Assembly (NCBI RefSeq): GCF_024213195.1
Contig: NZ_JANAVF010000008.1
Location: 62,001 to 126,000, forward strand
Direction: 5' to 3'
Length of the DNA: 64,000 bases
From: Streptomyces sp. TBY4
GTDB lineage: Bacteria; Actinomycetota; Actinomycetes; Streptomycetales; Streptomycetaceae
The translations under genes were made by a program, and so were the position numbers. The number at the start of each line of letters is the position of its first letter. Position 1 is the stretch's first letter. The notes beneath the pieces were generated by a model. It made no database searches, was not told the DNA's origin, and worked only from the letters and a program-made list of their open reading frames with translations. Shown piece by piece: positions 56,053 to 64,000 of this stretch.

Positions 56053-57402
56053 ATGACCGCACCGCGGACCCTCCACCTCAACGCCTTCCTCATGAACGCC
56101 GGGCACCACGACGCCGCCTGGCGCCATCCCGCCAGCAGCCCCGAGCGGATCACCGATCTGCGGTACTTCCAGGAGCTGGCCCGCACCGCCGAGCGCGGAC
56201 GGCTCGACTCGATCTTCTTCGCCGACGGGGTCGCCCTCTGGGGCAAGGCCCGCTACAACGCCGTCGGCGGCTTCGAGCCGCTCACCCTCCTCTCCGCGAT
56301 CGCCGCCGTCACCGAGCACATCGGGCTCATCGCCACCGTCTCCACCACCTTCAACGAGCCGTACAACCTGGCCCGGAAGTTCGCCTCCCTCGACCACATC
56401 AGCGGCGGCCGCGCCGGCTGGAACATCGTCACCTCCGGCAGCGTCGACGAGGCCCGCAACTTCAACCGCGAAGAGCACCTGGAGCACAACCTCCGCTACG
56501 AGCGGGCCCGCGAGTTCCTCGACGTGGCCACCAAGCTCTGGGACAGCTGGGAGGACGACGCGATCGTCCTCGACAAGGAGCGCGGGGTCTACGCCGACAC
56601 CGACAAGCTCCACCCCGCCGCGCACCGCGGCGAGCACTTCCGCGTAGCCGGACCGCTCAACGTGCCCCGCTCCCCGCAGGGCCACCCGCTGCTCGTGCAG
56701 GCCGGGTCCTCCGAGGACGGCAAGGAGTTCGCCGCCCAGTACGCCGAGGCCGTCTTCACCGCACAGCAGACCCTGGCGGACGGGCAGACCTTCTACAAGG
56801 ACCTCAAGTCCCGCCTCGCCAAGTACGGCCGCTCCGAGGAGGAGCTGCTCGTCCTGCCCGGCATCGCCCCCGTCATCGGTTCCACCGAGGCCGAGGCCAA
56901 GGCGCTGGAGCAGGAGCTCACCGAGCTCCAGATCCCGGAGTACGGCCTCGCGCAGCTCTCCAACATGCTGGGCGTGGACCTCTCCGGGCTGCCGCTCGAC
57001 GGCGGGCTGCCCGATCTGCCCGAGGAGCGGGACATCAACGGCAACAAGAGCCGTTTCACGCTCGTCGCCGAGCTCGCCCGCCGCGAGGACCTCACCCTGC
57101 GCGAGCTGATCGCCCGCCTGGGCGCGGGCCGCGGCCACCGCGTCTTCGCGGGGACGCCCGAGCAGATCGCCGACCAGCTGGAGGAGTGGTTCACCCAGGG
57201 GGCCGCCGACGGCTTCAACATCATGGCTCCCGTGCTCCCGACGGGGCTGACCGACTTCGTCGACCAGGTCGTGCCGATCCTCCAGCGCCGCGGGCTCTTC
57301 CGCACCGAGTACACCGGCCGGACCCTGCGCGAGAACTACGGCCTGGCCCGCCCCGCCAACCGCTACACGGCGGCCGGAGCCGGAGCCGGAGCCGGAGCGT
57401 GA
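56053..57402 (+). CDS. FMN-dependent monooxygenase, NtaA/SnaA/DszA family
   Basis: 449 residues from ATG 56053 with GAGGA upstream. Luciferase-like TIM-barrel enzyme: LNAFLMNAGHHDAAWRHP at the start, LIATVSTTFNEPYNLARKFA, GRAGWNIVTS and PVIGSTEAEA. The length and these motifs fit the NtaA/SnaA/DszA subgroup rather than the shorter SsuD. It needs FMNH2, which the SsuE-like reductase can supply. Likely cleaves a C-S or C-N bond in an organosulfur compound; the exact substrate cannot be inferred. Stop overlaps the next start. The C-terminal GAGAGAGA tail is low complexity. Confidence 0.92.
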   Translation: MTAPRTLHLNAFLMNAGHHDAAWRHPASSPERITDLRYFQELARTAERGRLDSIFFADGVALWGKARYNAVGGFEPLTLLSAIAAVTEHIGLIATVSTTFNEPYNLARKFASLDHISGGRAGWNIVTSGSVDEARNFNREEHLEHNLRYERAREFLDVATKLWDSWEDDAIVLDKERGVYADTDKLHPAAHRGEHFRVAGPLNVPRSPQGHPLLVQAGSSEDGKEFAAQYAEAVFTAQQTLADGQTFYKDLKSRLAKYGRSEEELLVLPGIAPVIGSTEAEAKALEQELTELQIPEYGLAQLSNMLGVDLSGLPLDGGLPDLPEERDINGNKSRFTLVAELARREDLTLRELIARLGAGRGHRVFAGTPEQIADQLEEWFTQGAADGFNIMAPVLPTGLTDFVDQVVPILQRRGLFRTEYTGRTLRENYGLARPANRYTAAGAGAGAGA

Positions 57403-58982
57403 GCGAGCACGTCACCGACGTGCTCGTGGTCGGCGGAGGCCCCGCCGCCGCCTGGGCCGCCCTCAAGGCCGCCGGGGCCGGGGCCTCCGTGGTCCTCGCC
57501 GACAAGGGCTACTGCGGCACCAGCGGGGCGACGGCCGCCGGCGGCACGGGCGTCTGGTACGTCCCGCCGGAGCCGGCGGCCCGCGAGGCCGCGATGGCGA
57601 GCCGCGAGGGGCTCGGCGGGTACCTCGCCGACCGGCGGTGGATGTCCCGGGTCCTCGACGAGACGTACGACCGGATGAACGAGCTGGCGGAGGAGGGGCG
57701 CTACCCCTTCCCCACCGGCCCGGACGGCCGGCCGCTCCGCAACGGCCTCCAGGGGCCCGAGTACATGCGGCGGATGCGCATCCGGATCCGCCGCGCCGGG
57801 GTCCGGATCCTCGACCACAGCCCGGTCACCGAGCTGCTGACCGACGCGGACGGCGCCGTCGCGGGCGCCGCCGGGTACCGCCGCCAGGCCGGCGGGTCCT
57901 ACCGGGTCCGGGCCGGCGCCGTCGTCCTGGCCACCGGGGGCTGCGCCTTCCTCAGCGGGGCGCTCGGCACCAACACCAACACCGGGGACGGCGCGCTGTT
58001 CGCCGCCGAGGCCGGGGCGGAGCTGTCCGGCATGGAGTTCTCCAACTCCTACGGGATCGCCCCCGAGGGCACCTCCGTCACCAAGACGGCCTTCTACTCC
58101 TTCGCCACCTTCTACCGGGAGGACGGCGAGGTCCTGGAGGGCGCCGCCAGCCAGGGCGGCCGCTCCGCCATCGCCCGCGAACTCCTCACCGGGGCACGGG
58201 TCTTCGCCCGCCTCGACCGGGCCGACGCCACCGCGCAGGCCGCGATGCGCCTGGCGCAGCCGAACTTCTTCCTCACCTTCGACCGGCTCGGCATCGACCC
58301 CTTCACCCAGCGCTTCTCCGTCACGCTGCTCGCGGAGGGCACCGTCCGCGGCACCGGCGGGATCCGGATCGCCGGGGAGGACTGCGCCACCTCGGTCCCC
58401 GGGCTGTACGCCGCCGGGGACGCGGCCACCCGTGAGGAGATCTGCGGGGGCTTCACCGGGGGCGGCAGCCACAACGCCGCCTGGGCGATGTCCTCGGGCA
58501 GCTGGGCGGGGGCCGGCGCCGCCCGCTACGCACGCTCCCTCGGCTCGGGCCGGGCCGCCCACCGGCCGGTCACCGGGTCCGGCGGGGCGGGCCTGCGGCC
58601 GACCGGGGGCGCCGGGTCCGCGGCCGGGCCCGGGGAGGCACGGGAACTCGTACGCCTGGTTCAGGAGGAAGTGCTGCCGTACGACAAGAACTACCTGCGG
58701 CACGGCTCCGTCCTCGCCGGCTCCCTCGGCGCCCTCGACGAGGCTTGGGCGCAGCTGCGCACCTCCCTGCGCGGGGAGGGCGCCGGGCTGGTCAAGGTCC
58801 GGCAGGCCGCGGCCATGACGGCGCACGCCCGCTGGATGTACGCGTCGGCGCTGGCCCGCACGGAGAGCCGCGGGATGGCCCGCCGGCTCGACCACCCGGA
58901 GCAGGATCCGGCGCAGCACCACCGGATCGTGACGGGCGGTCTGGACCGGGTGTGGACGCGGACGGCGGAGCCGGCGGCATGA
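57399..58982 (+). CDS. FAD flavoprotein of the fumarate reductase/AprA type
   Basis: 527 residues from GTG 57399 (GTGA overlap). FAD Rossmann motif VLVVGGGPAAAWAALKA, ATGGCAFLSGALGTN, GLYAAGDAA and the C-terminal helical domain of the succinate dehydrogenase/aspartate oxidase/AprA superfamily. The next gene encodes a ferredoxin with two [4Fe-4S] motifs, an arrangement like the AprA/AprB pair. In a sulfur-acquisition operon it may transfer electrons to a sulfur compound, but dissimilatory APS reductase activity should not be assumed. Confidence 0.85.
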   Translation: MSEHVTDVLVVGGGPAAAWAALKAAGAGASVVLADKGYCGTSGATAAGGTGVWYVPPEPAAREAAMASREGLGGYLADRRWMSRVLDETYDRMNELAEEGRYPFPTGPDGRPLRNGLQGPEYMRRMRIRIRRAGVRILDHSPVTELLTDADGAVAGAAGYRRQAGGSYRVRAGAVVLATGGCAFLSGALGTNTNTGDGALFAAEAGAELSGMEFSNSYGIAPEGTSVTKTAFYSFATFYREDGEVLEGAASQGGRSAIARELLTGARVFARLDRADATAQAAMRLAQPNFFLTFDRLGIDPFTQRFSVTLLAEGTVRGTGGIRIAGEDCATSVPGLYAAGDAATREEICGGFTGGGSHNAAWAMSSGSWAGAGAARYARSLGSGRAAHRPVTGSGGAGLRPTGGAGSAAGPGEARELVRLVQEEVLPYDKNYLRHGSVLAGSLGALDEAWAQLRTSLRGEGAGLVKVRQAAAMTAHARWMYASALARTESRGMARRLDHPEQDPAQHHRIVTGGLDRVWTRTAEPAA

Positions 58983-59347
58983 TCGAACTGGTTTCGGCGG
59001 AGCGCTGCATCGCCTGCGACAAGTGCGTGGAGGTCTGTCCGACCGACGTCTTCGAGCGGGGCCCGCGGGGCATTCCGCTGCTGGCCCGGCAAGAGGACTG
59101 CCAGACCTGCTTCCTGTGCGAGGCCAACTGTCCGGTGGACGCGCTGTTCGTGTCCCCGCTTACCCGGCCGGTGCCCGAGGACCCGGCCGTACGGGACGAG
59201 GCCGGTCTCGCCGGCCGCGGGCTGCTCGGCAGCTACCGGCGGGAGATCGGCTGGGGCGAGGGGCGCACCCCGGGCGCCCTGCGGGCCGTCGGCCCTTCGC
59301 TGGGCCCGGCGACCGGCGGCGGAACGGCGCCGCCGATCACCTCCTGA
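58979..59347 (+). CDS. 2x[4Fe-4S] ferredoxin
   Basis: 122 residues from ATG 58979 (ATGA overlap with the flavoprotein). Two cluster motifs: CIACDKCVEVCP and CQTCFLCEANCP, each CxxCxxCxxxCP. The C-terminal 55 residues are a Gly/Pro/Arg-rich tail of unclear role. It is the likely electron partner of the flavoprotein. Last gene of the sulfur operon; a perfect hairpin follows. Confidence 0.93.
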   Translation: MIELVSAERCIACDKCVEVCPTDVFERGPRGIPLLARQEDCQTCFLCEANCPVDALFVSPLTRPVPEDPAVRDEAGLAGRGLLGSYRREIGWGEGRTPGALRAVGPSLGPATGGGTAPPITS

Positions 59348-59382
59348 GCACATACGGGACCACTGAGCGCCTACGGGAACAC

Positions 59383-59413
59383 GTGCCGCCGGAGCGAAAC
59401 GCTCCGGCGGCAC
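59383..59413. terminator. Perfect 14-bp hairpin after the sulfur operon
   Basis: GTGCCGCCGGAGCG (59383-59396), AAA loop, then its exact complement (59400-59413), followed by TT. It lies between the convergent ferredoxin and oxidoreductase genes and is the cleanest terminator in this half. Confidence 0.9.
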
Positions 59414-59435
59414 TTCCGCGTGGTGCCGCGCGGCG

Positions 59436-60356
59436 TCAGACCGTGAGGACGATCTTGCCGCGGGTGCGGCCCGTTGCGCTCAGCTCCCAGGCCTTCGCCG
59501 CCTCGGCGAGCGGCAGGGAGTGCTCCACGTTGACCGTCAGCTTTCCCTCGTCCGCGAGCTCGCCCAGGAAGGACAGGTCGGCGGTGTCCGGACGGACCCA
59601 CAGCTGGTGCGCGCCCTGGGCGGCTGCGGTGTGGTCGACGATGGACACCACCCGGTGCCGCTCCTTGACCAGGGACTGGAGCACCGGGACGACGTCGTCG
59701 CCGAAGAAGTCCAGCGCGGCGTCCACCCCTTCGGGCGCCAGCTCGCGCACCCGGTCGGCGAAGCCTTCGCCGTACAGCACCGGCTCGGCGCCCAGCGAGC
59801 GCAGGTAGTCGTGGTTGTGCGCGCCGGCCGTGCCGATGACGCGCAGGCCGAGCGCGACGGCGATCTGCACGCCGAGGGAGCCGGTGCCGCCGGCCGCGGA
59901 GTGGATGAGCACGGTCTCGCCGGCGACGAGCCCCACGCGGGTGAGCGACTGGTAGGCGGTGAGCCCGGCCAGCGGGATGCCGGCGGCCTGCTCGAAGGTC
60001 AGCTCGCGCGGCTTGCGGGCGAGGGTGCGGACGGGGGCGGAGACCAGCTCGGCGTAAGTGCCCAGCTCCACCCACTCCTTGCGGACGTAGCCGTACACCT
60101 CGTCGCCGACGGCGTAGTCGAAGGTGTCCTCGCCGACCGCCTCGACGACGCCCGCCACGTCCCAGCCGGGTATGACCGGGTAGCGGACTTCGAGGATCGA
60201 GTCGAGGTACCCGGAGGCGAGCTTCCAGTCCACCGGATTCACGCCGGCCGCCTTGACGCGGACGAGGACCTCGCCCGGAGCGACCTTGGGCTCCGGAACC
60301 TCGGTGAGGGTGAGGATGTCGGGGGTTCCGTATGCGGTGTATGTGATGGCCTTCAT
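59436..60356 (-). CDS. Zinc-independent quinone-oxidoreductase-like protein (MDR family)
   Basis: 306 residues from ATG 60354-60356, with GGGGGTGA upstream; a start 12 nt earlier is possible. Medium-chain dehydrogenase/reductase: N-terminal MKAITYTAYGTPDILTL, GVNPVDWKLASGYLD, VIPGWDVAGVV and NADPH motif AAGGTGSLGVQIA. No structural-zinc Cys cluster. Such enzymes reduce quinones or enones with NADPH. Single gene, convergent with the sulfur operon. Confidence 0.9.
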   Translation of the reverse strand: MKAITYTAYGTPDILTLTEVPEPKVAPGEVLVRVKAAGVNPVDWKLASGYLDSILEVRYPVIPGWDVAGVVEAVGEDTFDYAVGDEVYGYVRKEWVELGTYAELVSAPVRTLARKPRELTFEQAAGIPLAGLTAYQSLTRVGLVAGETVLIHSAAGGTGSLGVQIAVALGLRVIGTAGAHNHDYLRSLGAEPVLYGEGFADRVRELAPEGVDAALDFFGDDVVPVLQSLVKERHRVVSIVDHTAAAQGAHQLWVRPDTADLSFLGELADEGKLTVNVEHSLPLAEAAKAWELSATGRTRGKIVLTV

Positions 60357-60440
60357 GATCACCCCCAACGAGGGGCCCGAGGCCCGTATTCCGGGCCTGT
60401 GGGGCCTATTTCCGGAATCGCCGGTTCCGTGCAGGGGCGC

Positions 60441-61160
60441 TCAGGCGGGGAGCGTATTGCGGTGCGAGCGGCGGCGGGCCGCGCTGAACAGGGCCTGGAT
60501 CTGCGCCCCGGACTGCTCCACGTCGTCGAGCGGGGAGGGGAAGGGGATCCGCACGTCGCGGTGCCCGCGCCGTTCCTCCAGGCGCAGGGTGATCCCGTAT
60601 CGGTCCATGGCGAGGGGCAGCGCGCGCAGGACGGCCGACCCGGCGCCGGGGTGCGCGGCGGGCTGCGGCGGGACCAGGCGCAGCAGGAGGGTGACGAGTT
60701 CGGCGTGGTCGTCGAGGAGGTGGGTGAGCATCCCGGCCTCGTAGGGGGCGAGCGGGTCGGGGCAGGCGGCGTCGAGCTCGTCGAGCCCGACGTACGAGCG
60801 GACGCCGTCGGCGGTTTCGAGGACGGCCCGGCCGAACTCCACGCAGGTGGCGTCGGAGCCCTCGTCCGCGAGCTCGGCGTACGGGGTGAGCAGGCGGCCG
60901 ACGAGGGTGACCCGGGCGCGCACGCGGTCCCGTACCGGCGTCGGCGCGATGTCCGTGAACTCCATCCGGATCTCGGGGCGGTGCTCGGCGCGGGCGCCCG
61001 GCCCGGCGGGGTGCAGGTGCAGCCGGCCGAGGGGGTCGGTGCCGTCGAGGTGGCGGATCTCCGTGCGCTGCCCGTCGGTGACGACGGTCATGGAGTGCGC
61101 GGCGGCCAGGATGGACCGGACCCGCTCGGCGTCGGTGGGGAGCAGCAGGGGCAGGTGCAT
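60441..61160 (-). CDS. DUF2470-domain protein, iron-box regulated
   Basis: 239 residues from ATG 61158-61160. The C-terminal half matches DUF2470 (MLTHLLDDHAELVTLLL, MDRYGITLRLE, RIPFPSPLDD), the domain found with a split-barrel in HugZ-type heme-degrading proteins. The N-terminal 120 residues form a mixed alpha/beta region that may be a divergent split barrel. An iron box lies 40 nt upstream, so it is expected to be made under iron limitation; a role in heme or iron handling is inferred. Confidence 0.82.
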   Translation of the reverse strand: MHLPLLLPTDAERVRSILAAAHSMTVVTDGQRTEIRHLDGTDPLGRLHLHPAGPGARAEHRPEIRMEFTDIAPTPVRDRVRARVTLVGRLLTPYAELADEGSDATCVEFGRAVLETADGVRSYVGLDELDAACPDPLAPYEAGMLTHLLDDHAELVTLLLRLVPPQPAAHPGAGSAVLRALPLAMDRYGITLRLEERRGHRDVRIPFPSPLDDVEQSGAQIQALFSAARRRSHRNTLPA

Positions 61161-61199
61161 GTGGATCTCCGTCGTCCCGAGTGGCGAGATGGCACGTAC

Positions 61200-61218
61200 T
61201 TAGGCATGCCTAACCTAA
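61200..61218. promoter_or_regulatory. Iron box before the DUF2470 gene
   Basis: TTAGGCATGCCTAACCTAA matches the consensus at 15 of 19 positions and continues into ACCTAC, so a second overlapping half-site may exist. It lies 40 nt before the ATG. Confidence 0.82.
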
Positions 61219-61339
61219 CCTACTCGGCGGGGTGCGGGTAGACGGGGCTTCTCAGTCGCCTCGTGTCGGTGTTGGGCTGAACGGGTGAAACGCGAGAAGA
61301 TGGGGGGATGCACATGAAGCGCAAGGCCGAGGCGGCCTG

Positions 61340-61735
61340 GTGAGCAGGTACGACGTCACCGACGAACAGTGGGAGGGGCTCGCGCAGGTGGTCCCCCTGC
61401 GGAGTCGCAACGAGTGGCCCTCCCGGGTGGATCACCGCACGATCCCCACCGTTCCGGGGGCGTCCGCGGCGGAGCAGCGGCGGTTCGTGGTGATCCGGGT
61501 CCAGGTCTTCGCGGACGCGCGGGAGGTGGCGGAGTACCTGATCGCGCAGATCCCGGTGCTGCTGGACCTCACGGGCGCGGACGGTGAAGTGGCCAAGCGG
61601 ATCCTGGACTTCAGCAGCGGCGTGGTCTTCGGGCTGGGCAGCGGGATGCACCGGGTCGACCGCAACGTCTTCCTGCTGGCGCCCGTCGGAACCGAGGTGG
61701 AGGGGATCGCGGCCGCGGCCGTCCCCCGATCGTAG
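61340..61735 (+). CDS. SepF-like protein
   Basis: 131 residues from GTG 61340. The core FADAREVAEYLIAQIPVLLDL, AKRILDFSSGVVFGLGSGMHRV and VFLLAP matches the SepF domain that links FtsZ to the membrane. The N-terminal amphipathic membrane-targeting helix of true SepF is not obvious, which fits the extra SepF-like proteins of Streptomyces. The start overlaps the stop of an 11-codon mini-ORF (ATG 61308, preceded by GGGGGG), so it may be translated by coupling. Confidence 0.82.
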   Translation: MSRYDVTDEQWEGLAQVVPLRSRNEWPSRVDHRTIPTVPGASAAEQRRFVVIRVQVFADAREVAEYLIAQIPVLLDLTGADGEVAKRILDFSSGVVFGLGSGMHRVDRNVFLLAPVGTEVEGIAAAAVPRS

Positions 61736-61801
61736 GAAGGTCCCGCGGACGGAACGGTTCGCCGCACCCCCGGAGTTCCGGCGAACCGTACCGTCCGGCG
61801 C

Positions 61802-63547
61802 ATGACCTCGCGCCCCGCCGCCGTGCCCGCCTCCGCGGTCCTCGCGGCTCCCGCCGCCGTGCCCGCCCCCACGGCGCTCGCCGCACCCTCCGTCGTGCCC
61901 GCCTCCGCGGCCCCCTCCGCCGTGCTTGCCGCTGTCCCCTTCGCCGCTCCCGCCTCCTCGGCCTCCGCCGAACTGCCCGGCAGCGACCCTTCCGCCGGGC
62001 CCGTCGGCTCCTCAGCGTTCGCCGCCTCGGGCGACCCTGCCGCTTCCGCGGGGCCCGCCGCCCCAGCCGGTACGGGGTTAGCGGAGCACCGGGCCCCGGC
62101 CTCGGCCTCGGCCCTGGCCCCGGCCTCGGCCTCGGCCCTGGCCCTGGCCCCGGCCTCGGCCCTGGCCCTGGCCCTGGCCCCGGCCTCGGCCTCGGCCCTG
62201 GCCCCGGCCTCGGCCCTGGCCCCAGCTCCGGCCTCGGGCCTGGCTCCGGCCTCGGGCCTGGCCCCAGCTCTGGCTCAGGCCTTGGCTCCGGCTGCGGCCC
62301 TGCTCTCGGCCCCGACGCCGGTTCCGGTTCCGCCCCCGGCTCCGGGGCCCGCGCCGGCCTCGGCGATGGTTCCGGCCCAGGGTTCGGGGCCGGCCCCATC
62401 CCCGCCCACCGCCGGAGGCACACCGCATCTGCGGCCCGCCGTCACCGAGTTGCGGCTCTCCGCCTACGGGGCGCACCGCGGGGCCCGGTTCGTGCTCGGG
62501 CCCGTCACCCTCTTCGCGGGGCCGAGCGGGAGCGGCAAGTCCCAGGTGCTGGAGGCCTACGGGGCGCTGGCCGCGCTCGGCGCCGGGGCCACCCTGGAGG
62601 AGGTGTTCCCCGATCCGCGGGCCCGGATCCCCGACCGGGCGGTGCCCGACGCCGAGCGGCGCCGGGGGTTCCGGATCGGCTGCACGGTCGACGGCCCCGC
62701 CGGACCGGTCCGGCTCGACCTGGCCGTGCAGGCGGAGCCCGCGCTGCGGATCGTCGGCGAACGGCTCTCCGCGGGCGGGCAGGTGCTCCTCGCCACCGCA
62801 CTGCGCGACCCCGGGCGGCGGTCCGTCCAGGCGGCCTGGCTGACCGGCGGAGCCACCGGGGTCACCCGGGCCCCGCTCCCCGACGACCGGCTCGGGACCG
62901 CCCTGCTCCCGCTGCGCGTGGCCGGGGCCACCGAGGGGCAGCGGCAGGTGCTGGCCGCCGCCGAACAGGTGGTGGTCGCGCTGCGCTCGGTGTTCCCCTG
63001 CGACCCCCGCCCGGAGCGGATGCGGAAGCCGGCCGCGCCGGGGGAGGGGCGGCTGCTCGGCGACTGCGCCAATCTGGCCGACGTACTGCGCCGGACCCGG
63101 CTGGAGTGCGGCACCCGGTACGGGCTGCTGACCGCGGCCGCCCGTACCGGCTGCGCCGGGTGGGTGGCCGGACTGGACGTACGGGCCTCCGAGGGCGGCC
63201 CGGTCACCGGCCTGCTGGACCGGGGTCCGTCGAGGCCCGCCACCGAGCTGGGCCGGCTGGGCGCGGGCGAGCTGCGCTTCCTGGCCCTCGCCCTGGTGCT
63301 GCTGACCGGGCCCGGGGTCCTGGACGTGGACCCGGCGGCCGAACTGCCCTCCGCACGGCAGGCGCTGACGGTGCTCGCGGACGGCTTCGACCGGGACCTG
63401 GACGGCCGGCAGACCGCCGAACTGCTCCGGCTGGCCGTACTGGCGTGCGGGCGCGGGCAGGTCAGGCTGGCGGCCTCGGCGGGCGAGGCCTGTGCGGCGG
63501 CCGCCCGCGGGGTCGCGGGGGTCTCGGTGGTAGACCTGGGGCCATGA
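61802..63547 (+). CDS. AAA/RecF-like ATPase with Ala/Pro-rich N-terminus
   Basis: 581 residues if started at ATG 61802. Residues 1 to about 215 are low-complexity Ala/Pro/Leu/Ser, with repeated ALAPASA-type units from about 62090 to 62330. The globular part begins near TELRLSAYGAHRGARF and has Walker A GPSGSGKSQVLEAYGAL (about 240) and a late LGAGELRFLALALVLL signature-like segment, then LDVD at the Walker B position, as in RecF/SMC-like ATPases. ATG 62366 is an alternative start that would remove most of the low-complexity part. Function unknown. Stop overlaps the MazG-like start. Confidence 0.75.
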   Translation: MTSRPAAVPASAVLAAPAAVPAPTALAAPSVVPASAAPSAVLAAVPFAAPASSASAELPGSDPSAGPVGSSAFAASGDPAASAGPAAPAGTGLAEHRAPASASALAPASASALALAPASALALALAPASASALAPASALAPAPASGLAPASGLAPALAQALAPAAALLSAPTPVPVPPPAPGPAPASAMVPAQGSGPAPSPPTAGGTPHLRPAVTELRLSAYGAHRGARFVLGPVTLFAGPSGSGKSQVLEAYGALAALGAGATLEEVFPDPRARIPDRAVPDAERRRGFRIGCTVDGPAGPVRLDLAVQAEPALRIVGERLSAGGQVLLATALRDPGRRSVQAAWLTGGATGVTRAPLPDDRLGTALLPLRVAGATEGQRQVLAAAEQVVVALRSVFPCDPRPERMRKPAAPGEGRLLGDCANLADVLRRTRLECGTRYGLLTAAARTGCAGWVAGLDVRASEGGPVTGLLDRGPSRPATELGRLGAGELRFLALALVLLTGPGVLDVDPAAELPSARQALTVLADGFDRDLDGRQTAELLRLAVLACGRGQVRLAASAGEACAAAARGVAGVSVVDLGP

Positions 63548-63990
63548 GCGAAGAGCGTGGAGCGAATGAACCGGGCGGACCGGGCGGAGCGACCGGACCG
63601 ACCGGACCGACCGGAGCGACCGGGGCGGACGAGGGGGCCGGCGAGCGGATCGACCGGCTCCAGCGGCGGCTGGCCGAGTTCGCGGCGGCGCGCGGGTGGG
63701 AGCCGTACCACACGCCCAAGAACCTGGCGGTGGCGCTGAGCGTCGAGGCGGCCGAACTGGTGGAGATCTTCCAGTGGCTGACGCCGGAACAGTCCGCCAG
63801 GGTCATGGAGAAGCCGGACACCGCGCACAGAGTGGCCGATGAGGTGGCCGACGTGCTCGCCTACCTGCTGCAGTTCTGTGAGGTCCTCGGGGTCGATGTG
63901 CTGGATGCGCTCGCCGCGAAGATCGAGCGGAACGAGCTGAGGTTCCCCGTCACGGGCCCTCCGGGTGCGGACCGTCACTCTTCGGAGTGA
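63544..63990 (+). CDS. MazG-like nucleotide pyrophosphohydrolase
   Basis: 148 residues from ATG 63544 (ATGA overlap). The N-terminal 35 residues are a Gly/Thr/Pro run (GGATGPTGPTGATGA). The domain has LAVALSVEAAELVEIFQWLT and DEVADVLAYLLQFCEVLGVD, giving the ExxE ... ExxD metal-binding pattern of the MazG/RS21-C6 (dCTPase-like) fold. It probably hydrolyses a nucleoside triphosphate to the monophosphate. Coupled to the ATPase gene. Confidence 0.9.
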   Translation: MSEERGANEPGGPGGATGPTGPTGATGADEGAGERIDRLQRRLAEFAAARGWEPYHTPKNLAVALSVEAAELVEIFQWLTPEQSARVMEKPDTAHRVADEVADVLAYLLQFCEVLGVDVLDALAAKIERNELRFPVTGPPGADRHSSE

Positions 63991-64000
63991 TGGTGATATC

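Noticed and set aside
56053..57402. Assignment as SsuD alkanesulfonate monooxygenase
   Set aside because: Length (449) and motifs fit the NtaA/SnaA/DszA subgroup rather than the shorter SsuD.
57399..59347. Dissimilatory APS reductase AprAB
   Set aside because: Only superfamily-level resemblance is visible and there is no sat, dsr or qmo gene; called Apr/Frd-like instead.

Overview
The window is high-GC actinobacterial DNA and almost certainly Streptomyces or a close relative. Reasons: a coelichelin-type siderophore cluster in the S. coelicolor cchA-K gene order, many ATGA/GTGA translational couplings, DmdR/IdeR-type iron boxes, a SepF-like protein and a mutAB-meaB operon. I see no rRNA, tRNA, CRISPR array or intact insertion sequence.

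Left edge (1-7.5 kb): the tail of a separate biosynthetic locus. It has the end of an NRPS (C-A-T-TE, proline-like A-domain code), a single-ORF fusion of an FAD monooxygenase to a condensation/PapA-type acyltransferase domain, and a convergent ACP/KASIII pair. 7.5-10.5 kb is a worn boundary: a decayed MFS transporter gene, a membrane-anchored pentapeptide-repeat protein and a second decayed coding remnant.

Coelichelin locus (10.5-33.6 kb): formyltransferase cchA, ornithine N-hydroxylase cchB, importer cchCDEF, exporter halves cchG and cchI, trimodular NRPS cchH (A-T-E / C-A-T-E / C-A-T), esterase cchJ and MbtH-like cchK. The three A-domain codes read from the sequence (DINYWGGIGK, DFWNIGMVHK, DMENLGLINK) fit formyl-hydroxyornithine, threonine and hydroxyornithine.

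Iron-controlled extension (33.7-42.2 kb): next to cchK are a PhzD/isochorismatase-like hydrolase, a complete argC-argJ-argB-argD operon, an N-acetylglutamate-synthase-like GNAT, an Sfp-type PPTase, an unknown 76-residue protein and an NfdA/YtcJ-like amidohydrolase. Iron boxes stand before the hydrolase-arg run, before the GNAT and before the amidohydrolase operon. I read this as an ornithine-supply, carrier-activation and possibly deformylation module serving coelichelin (three ornithine units per molecule). A tenth iron box precedes a DUF2470 gene at 61.2 kb.

Metabolic core (42.2-50.4 kb): Lrp/AsnC regulator divergent from an asparaginase, methylmalonyl-CoA mutase (mutA, mutB) with chaperone meaB, and a ROK regulator. 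Sulfur-scavenging operon (50.8-59.4 kb): TauD-like dioxygenase, SsuE-like reductase, SsuA/B/C-like transporter, NtaA/DszA-type flavin monooxygenase, and an Apr/Frd-like flavoprotein with a 2x[4Fe-4S] ferredoxin. It is preceded by a roughly 1.1 kb leader region holding a tiny Cys-rich ORF (all four Cys are TGT), degenerate tandem repeats and a C-rich, G-poor stretch, which could be a cysteine-sensing attenuator. The right end carries a quinone-oxidoreductase-like protein, the DUF2470 protein, a SepF-like protein, an AAA/RecF-like ATPase with a long Ala/Pro N-terminus and a MazG-like protein.
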